NCBI GenBank assembly: GCA_036768485.1
Contig: JAVLUZ010000273.1
Location: 4,879,391-4,943,390, forward strand
DNA: 64,000 nucleotides
Direction of reading: 5' to 3'
Source: Mermis nigrescens
Taxonomy: Eukaryota; Nematoda; Enoplea; Mermithida; Mermithidae
This document shows, piece after piece, positions 58,089-64,000 of this stretch. Within the stretch, counting starts at the first letter, position 1. Each line of letters begins with the position of its first letter. The translations under genes were made by a program, and so were the position numbers. A model generated the notes under the pieces. The model ran no database searches. It worked only from the letters and a program-made list of their open reading frames with translations, and had not been told where the DNA came from.

Positions 58089-59494
58089 GTCTTATTTACA
58101 AACTGTTAGAAGCGTGAGAATTCCATACATACTTTTAACGTTCCATTCACCAAAAATTCTTGAAGATCGATAACCTTCTCATGACACTAACGATTTAGTA
58201 GTTCTTTGTTGGCGTTAAGTCAAAATATATGACAAATCTAGAAGAAATCAGCACGAAGCGCTAATTTTTTTGAGTTTATTCCCAAAAACTCATTGCGGAA
58301 CAGCGTCACGCAACCGAACAGCTCCATTTTCGAAATTCTAAAAATTTTCAGAAGGAATTCCATCCTTCCCCATTGCGATTGGTACACTGATAAATGCGAC
58401 GATCGCAAAACAAATCGCTCGCTGATGCATGAAAAAAATGCAATGAGCAAATTTTTTGTGAGTTGATACAGTAATAACTGCGAAAGTTATTAGCGAAACA
58501 GTTTTAACCTGCTGCTTTATGTACATCAGATAAAGGAGCTTTTCATAGCTTTACTGCGCAATATGAGAAAAAATTGATTCAAGACAATTTTCCATTCTTG
58601 AATTTTTGAGTAAGAAACACTAGTCTTTACATCTCTACACATCTATAGTCTGTTTTATTTTACCTTGAGCTTTTCAGGATAAATCATTTGGAGGCTAAAG
58701 TAATAATATTTTGTTCATTATGTGCAATTATAAATAAGTATCACTGGCCTGGCTGTTGCAAAATGACGCATACGTTGCGTTAGCTTATGATAACAACCTG
58801 TTATATCGATAATAAATGATGAAAAAATAAGATTGTATTCTATGTAGCTACGGTTACATCATTAAATTACGATTAATAATTTATAATATTTAAACCGTCA
58901 AAATACTTGAGACTTTTTACAGTATGGTGATTCCAAAGTATTTCAGTCAATCGGCCCGTTTTTTTAGTAGGCACGTCTCTCACATCAACTGATTTGCTAA
59001 ATTGTACAATAATATTTGTAGGTAACATTTTAAACTTCGCCGCCGCTTCCCTAGTGATCTATCGGTATTATTACTCACTTCTCAGCAAAAAGCCACTTAT
59101 GTAGACAAGTATTTTTCTGCACAAGGTTTAAGAGCCAAATAACACGCAATAGCCAACCGGATGAAAGCCCTTACGCCGATTGACTGAATTTCTACTGCTT
59201 TCGAATCAATGTACTGTAAAGAAAGTCTCAAAACTTTTGAAATAGACTATAGATCTTGCGTGTATTGGTCAGGTTCTATTACCAATTTGTATTTATCGTA
59301 CGCACGTCCACTTCTTGCCTACAGTAACAATGTTTTGACTGCAACTTCCTATTAAATTGTTTTAGAAAAAAATAATAGGGGGCCCATAAAATAACACGAA
59401 TTGATACCTGCTAATATTTGTTATGAAAACTAATTGTATCTTAACCTGGCTGCACAGCGTCACTCATAGCACGGGAAACTTTGACTAAAAAACT

Positions 59495-59900
59495 ACATAT
59501 GTACTATGTACAGCATATGAATTTTGAAGAACAGATCCTATAATTATTCTAAAAAGTGCCTTTAGTGGCTGAAAACGATGGGTACACATAAAAACATTGT
59601 TTTTTGACATATTTTGGACGGTGCTCGTTCTTTTTAGAACAAAAAAATCATAAAAAATCACGGAAAATGGGGTAAATTGAGCAAAATATGTAGTCAAAGG
59701 ATGAATATGTATAAGGCGCGAAGCGCCGGAAGTTTGACACTTTTGAGTAAAAAATGAGCTAAAAACGCTTAAAAAAGCACACTTTCTGACGAATTTTTTT
59801 CGAAAATCGGCAATTCCGAGGGGGGGTTCGCAGCCATTTTGCGGTGGGGGGGGGTCAGTGGCAATTCCAGGGGTCAAGCCCCCTCTTAAAAACCACCCAT
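59495..59900 (+). mobile_element. Family-B MITE, diverged
   Basis: Family-B order is kept: an AGCATATGAA start, GGTGCTCGTTC, GGCGCGAAGCGCCGG, TTCGCAGCCATTTTGCGG and a C-rich end with CCCATACGG. No matching flanking octamers were seen. Confidence 0.6.
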
Positions 59901-60649
59901 ACGGTGGTGAGGTGATGCGGCGAGTGATATGTACATACTTATATACATATTTGTAAGATACAGAAGTCAATATCGATAATTTACTGCCGCATAAGTGTTT
60001 CTACGATTCAGACTAACAACTAGCGGTGTTGCTTTCATTGCGAGAAACAGACAGAAAGCAACAAAAAACGGTTGTTATATTCATAAATTAAAATATTTTC
60101 CTCCGATCATTTAGGCTGAATGCTACGTTTCCAGGGCGGCACGATTTTATGTTCCTCAATGTTTGTTGACTGAAGAGCGATATCTGAAAATTGGCGTAAA
60201 TTTAAGTAAAAATCGTGTTCAACAAAACTTTGTCCCAAGATTATTGAATTTGACGGTCATAAACGCAATTTGAATCATGTTATAAATTGAATCGATTTGG
60301 CATCGGGTCAGCAGGTACAAAGAGGCGAATCACTCAAATTCACAGATTCAGTAGCATAGATGCACAGCATGGCCAAAATGACGTCAAAAACTGGTATAAA
60401 TGCTTCGTACATCCTTAAAACATACAATTTCTGGAAAGAAAGAATTCATTTTTATCGGTTTATCACCGCCATTTTGCCTCATTCTTCTCAGAAAATTTTA
60501 CCTTTTTCCATTCCGAGGTCTAGAACCTCCAAATAACTCCCTCCAATTGCATATCTGGTTAGTAACAAAACTTACTCTTAACTCTTATAACATACGACGA
60601 TACTAAAACGATAACTACCTACAACTTTATGATTTACATGCAATTGCCG

Positions 60650-61425
60650 GAAAAGGGTACAAAATGTTTTGATCATGAGTAGAACTGTGTCAAACGTTGC
60701 GCAAAATAGGAAATGTTTTTTGAATGAACAAATACAGGACACAAACAAAGAAGTTTTATCGCATTATTGTTTTATTGCGTTTTTAGTTTACACTTTTGTA
60801 AGCATCACTTTTTTATAGGTTAAGCTCGAATAAAGATGTTAATTGGCGCAAAAAAGGCGACATTCACTCTTCCTTATAACTTTTGTTCTGTTTGACTAAG
60901 AGTAATGCGGTTTATATAATATTACAGAAAAAACCTGTTCCTACCAAAATACCTTTTCTGTGGCTTTGCATTTTTAGAATTCGTTTGATGCAATGAGCTT
61001 TTGTGAAACCAACTTTTTTAAACAATGCAATCGCAATTAAGGTGTACCGTGATGAAAAACTCACAAAAATGAAATTAAACATACAATAAAATTGATAACT
61101 CCGAGTCAAGAGACGCTAGACAATCTATTAAGGCTGCTGATGTCAAAAAATTGTAGACTGGCGTTTTAGGAAGAGATTTACTTCTTTAACACTAATAGAT
61201 AACAACTTTTTTCAAAGTATGAGTAAGTTACCAAAAAAGTGGTGTTTAGTGTTTACAATAGTGTAAACCAAAAAATACTATAGAGCAAAGGAAATTTAAT
61301 GAAACATTACAAATTTGTTGCCCCTTGTTGTTCAAAATAACGCTTACAGTTTTGCAATATGTTTAACCCAGCCTTACATCACGAACGATACATTTTGTAC
61401 CCTTTTTTGGGGCCACCCTGTACGT
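60650..61425. mobile_element. Possible mariner-like MITE
   Basis: The left side AAAAGGGTACAAAATG is mirrored by CATTTTGTACCCTTTTTT at the right, followed by GGGGCCACCCTGTAC. CAGGGTGGC is a common start of Tc1/mariner-like ends. The left terminus seems to be lost. A related CACCCTGTATA end is at 20755. Confidence 0.4.
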
Positions 61426-61860
61426 GCTATAACGGAACAATGTTTTAAAGAAAGTTTGTCCGAGAGTCAGACATGACTGGATTTCTGGATTTTTACCGAC
61501 GACATATTGCGGTTGAGCTCTGCTTTCTTTACCATCATTGAAAATTCCTGAAAGTCCTGCCCAATATACAAACTTATTTGAACTTTTATGATTTAAGACT
61601 TTTATAATCTAAACTTTTCTGAATTAAATGCATGCTTGCACCTCGAAGTCCAAATGGAAAAATACTCTTAGGATTGTGAAAAATTTTGGATATCGATTAG
61701 TTGTGTTCAAGCTTGAAAACTACGAGAAGAATACTACGATTAGAAAAAACAGAATTTGAAATGTATTAAAGATTTAAACTTGTCATACAATGAGTAAAAA
61801 CAAAGAGCAGAATCGATAAAATATTTAATAGCGTTAATCACTTTGAGTCAATTAACTTAC

Positions 61861-61977
61861 TTTTTGAACCAACGCTCGAAGCAGTTTTGCTTGCTGATGA
61901 CGTTAATTTTTCAGGAACCTGATGAAGTTGCTCCTGGCGACTCTTTGGTAGCATCGACTGAGTAGTAGATTTGGTCA
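61861..61977 (-). CDS. Ig gene, linker exon
   Basis: The acceptor TTTAATTCAG is entered in phase 1, and the donor is AAAAA|GTAAGT in phase 1, so the 117-base exon is frame-neutral. It encodes TKSTTQSMLPKSRQEQ, LHQVPEKLTSSAS and KTASSVGSK, with no fold motif. Confidence 0.7.
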
Positions 61978-64000
61978 CTGAATTAAATTAGCGTAAAAAT
62001 AATAAATAAGACCAAATACGCAAAGCATAGGAATTCCATGGACTGATATTTTAAAGCGCTTTTCTGGCCTCAAAAATGGTGGATACACGTCGAAAACATA
62101 CATGTAGAGCATGGAAATACCGGGGGAGTCAGGTCCAAAAAATAAAAAAATGTGCCTTTCTTGGGCTAAAAAATGATAGGCACATCGTCAAAAACGCTGT
62201 TTTATGACGTTTTAGACAATGCTCGTTCCTTCTAGAACATAAAACATTTTGAGAGATTTTCGAAAAATTTGAAAAAAATCGAGTAAATTGAACAAAATAT
62301 AATCAAAAAATGTGTATATGGCGCAAAGCGCCGAAAATTTGAAAGTTTGAGCCAAACATGAGCTAAAAACACTTAAAAAGGCACACTTTTTACAATTTTC
62401 TGAAAAATCGACAATTCTGGGGGTCGCAGCCATTTTGCGGGGTCAGTTACCATTCTGGGGGGTTTGACACTCCCTCAAACCCCACCCCGAGAACACGTAT
62501 GTTCAAAAGCAGGCTCGTATTCAGGATCCGACCAAGGGGGGGGCTTAACATAGATTAGTCTATACCTCGGGAAATTCGTCGAGTAGATCGCAAAAAAACG
62601 ATTTTCGACGTTTATCGGTATGCTCTTTGAGATAATAAAATTCGATCTTTTTAGAGAAAATTTTTCAATTCAAAACGCTATAAAAAAGTGCGATTTTTGG
62701 TCGCGCTTGGGCTAAAATTATGGAAAATACTTCATACCCAGATTTTGCGACAAAGACATACAATTTTTCCATCTTTCCGTGCACTATATAACCATGCAAA
62801 ATTTTTTACGGTCGAGAGGGGGGGCGGCCGCCCTTCCTTAAATGAGGCCCTGGTGAAAAGCATCGTCTTTCGGCATTTCTGACAATGCTCTATTTTTCTA
62901 GAGCATCGAAAAATTTGAAAAAAATTTTCAAAAAAATTAAAAAATTCAATGAATTGAACAAAATATAGTTCAAAATTAAGTATATGGCGCGAAGCGCCGA
63001 AAATTTGACACTGTAATTCAAAATTTTTTGGAAAATCGCAAATTCTGGATGGGGTGGTGAAAAATTTCCTGATAGGGGTTTAAAACTTTCCGGGGGGACG
63101 GCCAAGATCAAGTATGAATAGGATAAGAGACAGCATTAAGTACAATAATTTACAGAAAACCGCAAAAGTTTGCTCATCATTACCATTAACCTTCAAACGA
63201 GCCTGATTTCTGGATTCTCCTTTCGGATTACGAGCAATGCATTCGTACATGCCACTGTCTTGTGGCAAACATTCGTTTATTTTCAATGAATAAATTGGAT
63301 CGTTGACGAAAATTTCGATTCTTGGATCCGGCATTACTTGTTTTCCGTCCTAGTTTACACGAAGACAACATGAAAAACATGAGCGATTACGTGTATCATA
63401 ATAAAATATTAATAAAGCGAGTTACGGTATGGCCAATGTTAACATTTGCTTTATGTTTTGTGGCATCTCGGACAATGTACAGTGATAGTTGTACTACGCA
63501 CAGTTTGACCGATCTGAGGGTCAACGAGAGAAATTTTTTTAAGTCTGAAAGGCCCCGAAAAACTAGTTTTAACGCTAATGGCACAAAACTATATTAATCC
63601 ACAGTTTCTATTTAATTTCAAGCACTTTTGCAGGAAAAATTGATTTTCGTCCATTTTTGACCTTACCTTTGCCTTATTTTTCCCAAAAAATTTACCGTTT
63701 TCTATTCTAGAAGGCTAAAACCCCAAATCATTCCCCACGCGCATGTCTGGCCTACGAACTAAACCACCACGTCTGCTTATCATTCGAGGTCCGAAATTCG
63801 TTATAATATTTCACCCATACGTATCACAAAGTAGATCTCCCAGATAATACAAAATATCCTCGTTGATTACGATGGATCCCAGAATTGATTTTTTGGTGCT
63901 TTTTTGTAATTTTGCCCCATCAGAACCCCCAGAATTTGGTTTTGACTTGGATTTAGGTAAACGTACGTATGTAACATACCTTGAACCACAGTACAGCAGC
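61861..64000 (-). CDS. Immunoglobulin I-set domain protein, three internal exons
   Basis: Exons (leftward): 64000-63980 (cut by the window edge), 63349-63184 and 61977-61861. The phases agree (0, then 1, leaving in 1). Together they encode VLWFK, DGKQVMPDPRIEIF, YSLKINECLPQD, SGMYECIARNPKGE and RNQARLKVN, so the core Trp, the D-x-G-x-Y-x-C motif and the final strand of one I-set Ig domain are all present. A Thr/Ser/Lys/Gln-rich linker (TTQSMLPKSRQEQLH) follows. I-set domains with such linkers are typical of intracellular muscle proteins (titin, obscurin/UNC-89 or palladin-like), but a cell-adhesion protein cannot be excluded. Confidence 0.8.
62097..62501 (+). mobile_element. Family-B MITE in the Ig gene intron
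   Basis: The copy runs from CATACATGTAGAGCATGG to GAACACGTATG, and includes GGCGCAAAGCGCC and GGTCGCAGCCATTTTGCGG. The flanks GTCGAAAA/TTCAAAAG agree weakly. Confidence 0.7.
62520..63110. repeat. Two short-element fragments in the Ig gene intron
   Basis: A CGTATTCAGGATCC-started fragment of the family-G type (about 62515-62870) is followed by a family-B-like stretch (62870-63110) with GACAATGCTCTATTTTTCTA and GGCGCGAAGCGCCG. Confidence 0.5.
63184..63349 (-). CDS. Ig gene, main Ig-domain exon
   Basis: The acceptor TAAACTAG is entered in phase 0, and the donor is AATG|GTAATG in phase 1. It encodes DGKQVMPDPRIEIFVNDP, then NECLPQDSGMYECIARNP and the G strand QARLKVN. Confidence 0.85.
63350..63979 (-). 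other. Ig gene intron at the right edge
   Basis: Bounded by GTATGT and TAAACTAG. 63590-63750 is a copy of the dispersed repeat also seen at 2930-3330. Confidence 0.5.
63980..64000 (-). CDS. Ig gene, exon end at window edge
   Basis: GCTGCTGTACTGTGGTTCAA plus G, then the donor GTATGT, encodes AAVLWFK in phase 0. Joined to the next exon it gives WFKDGKQV, the core-Trp strand of an Ig domain. Confidence 0.75.

Larger units (their letters stand above)
56109..61860. other. Spacer or intron left of the Ig exons
   Basis: It holds CCCGTATCC-type elements (57386-57456 and 57782-58088), a 20-bp tandem repeat at 56860, a family-B copy at 59495, and a possible mariner-like MITE at about 60650-61425. No exon was recognised. 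It may be intron of the Ig gene. Confidence 0.45.

Noticed and set aside
59485..59970. Minus-strand frame of 161 codons
   Set aside because: It lies across a family-B MITE; similar frames recur in other copies, so it is a transposon composition artefact.

Overview
The window is animal nuclear DNA, most likely from an arthropod or another ecdysozoan. It is AT-rich, its genes are split into short exons by kilobase introns, and the introns and spacers are packed with short non-autonomous DNA transposons. The best gene marker is a Src-family tyrosine kinase on the minus strand that matches insect Src42A better than other Src proteins I know (for example its SIEAEPW linker, [16 protein letters not shown] loop and ARFPIKWTAPEAA segment). 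No bacterial-style operon, CRISPR array or rRNA was seen. Exon limits were read by eye from GT/AG sites, reading frame and intron phase; all are inferences.

Layout. (1) 1243-6753, plus: the 3' five exons of a medium-chain alcohol dehydrogenase-like gene, whose 5' exons lie left of the window. (2) 13095-9887, minus: a gene of about 470 codons with a proline-rich, probably disordered N-terminus and a C-terminal glutaredoxin-like domain. (3) 20034-21919, plus: a two-exon gene for a small membrane-anchored, lysine/serine-rich protein. (4) 21920-35939: a repeat-filled spacer without a recognised host gene. (5) 49607-35940, minus: the complete nine-exon Src gene (SH4/unique, SH3, SH2, kinase, C-terminal tyrosine tail). 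Three of its first four exons need one extra base in a homopolymer to stay in frame. (6) 49608-61860: spacer with a possible divergent first-exon pair at 51041, a SINE, and a 2.3 kb hAT-like element holding a Penelope-like relic. (7) 64000-61861, minus: three internal exons of an immunoglobulin I-set protein that continues off both sides of what I can follow.

Mobile DNA. Most of the non-genic sequence belongs to a few families of 150-400 bp elements with short terminal inverted repeats (CATACGTGGGC, CATACATGTA, CAGGCACGTA). Many copies have exact or near-exact 8-bp target-site duplications, which points to hAT-type mobilisation. Also present are a mariner-like foldback with TA flanks next to a Src exon, a PIF/Harbinger relic with transposase remains, a long-inverted-repeat element inserted in a minisatellite, and several nested insertions. 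Two observations deserve the closest look: the 130-bp tandem array that multiplies the 3' splice site of Src exon 2, and the unfamiliar proline-rich glutaredoxin-domain protein. I did not find a clear new multi-gene system; the novelty is in repeat architecture and in two unrecognised proteins.
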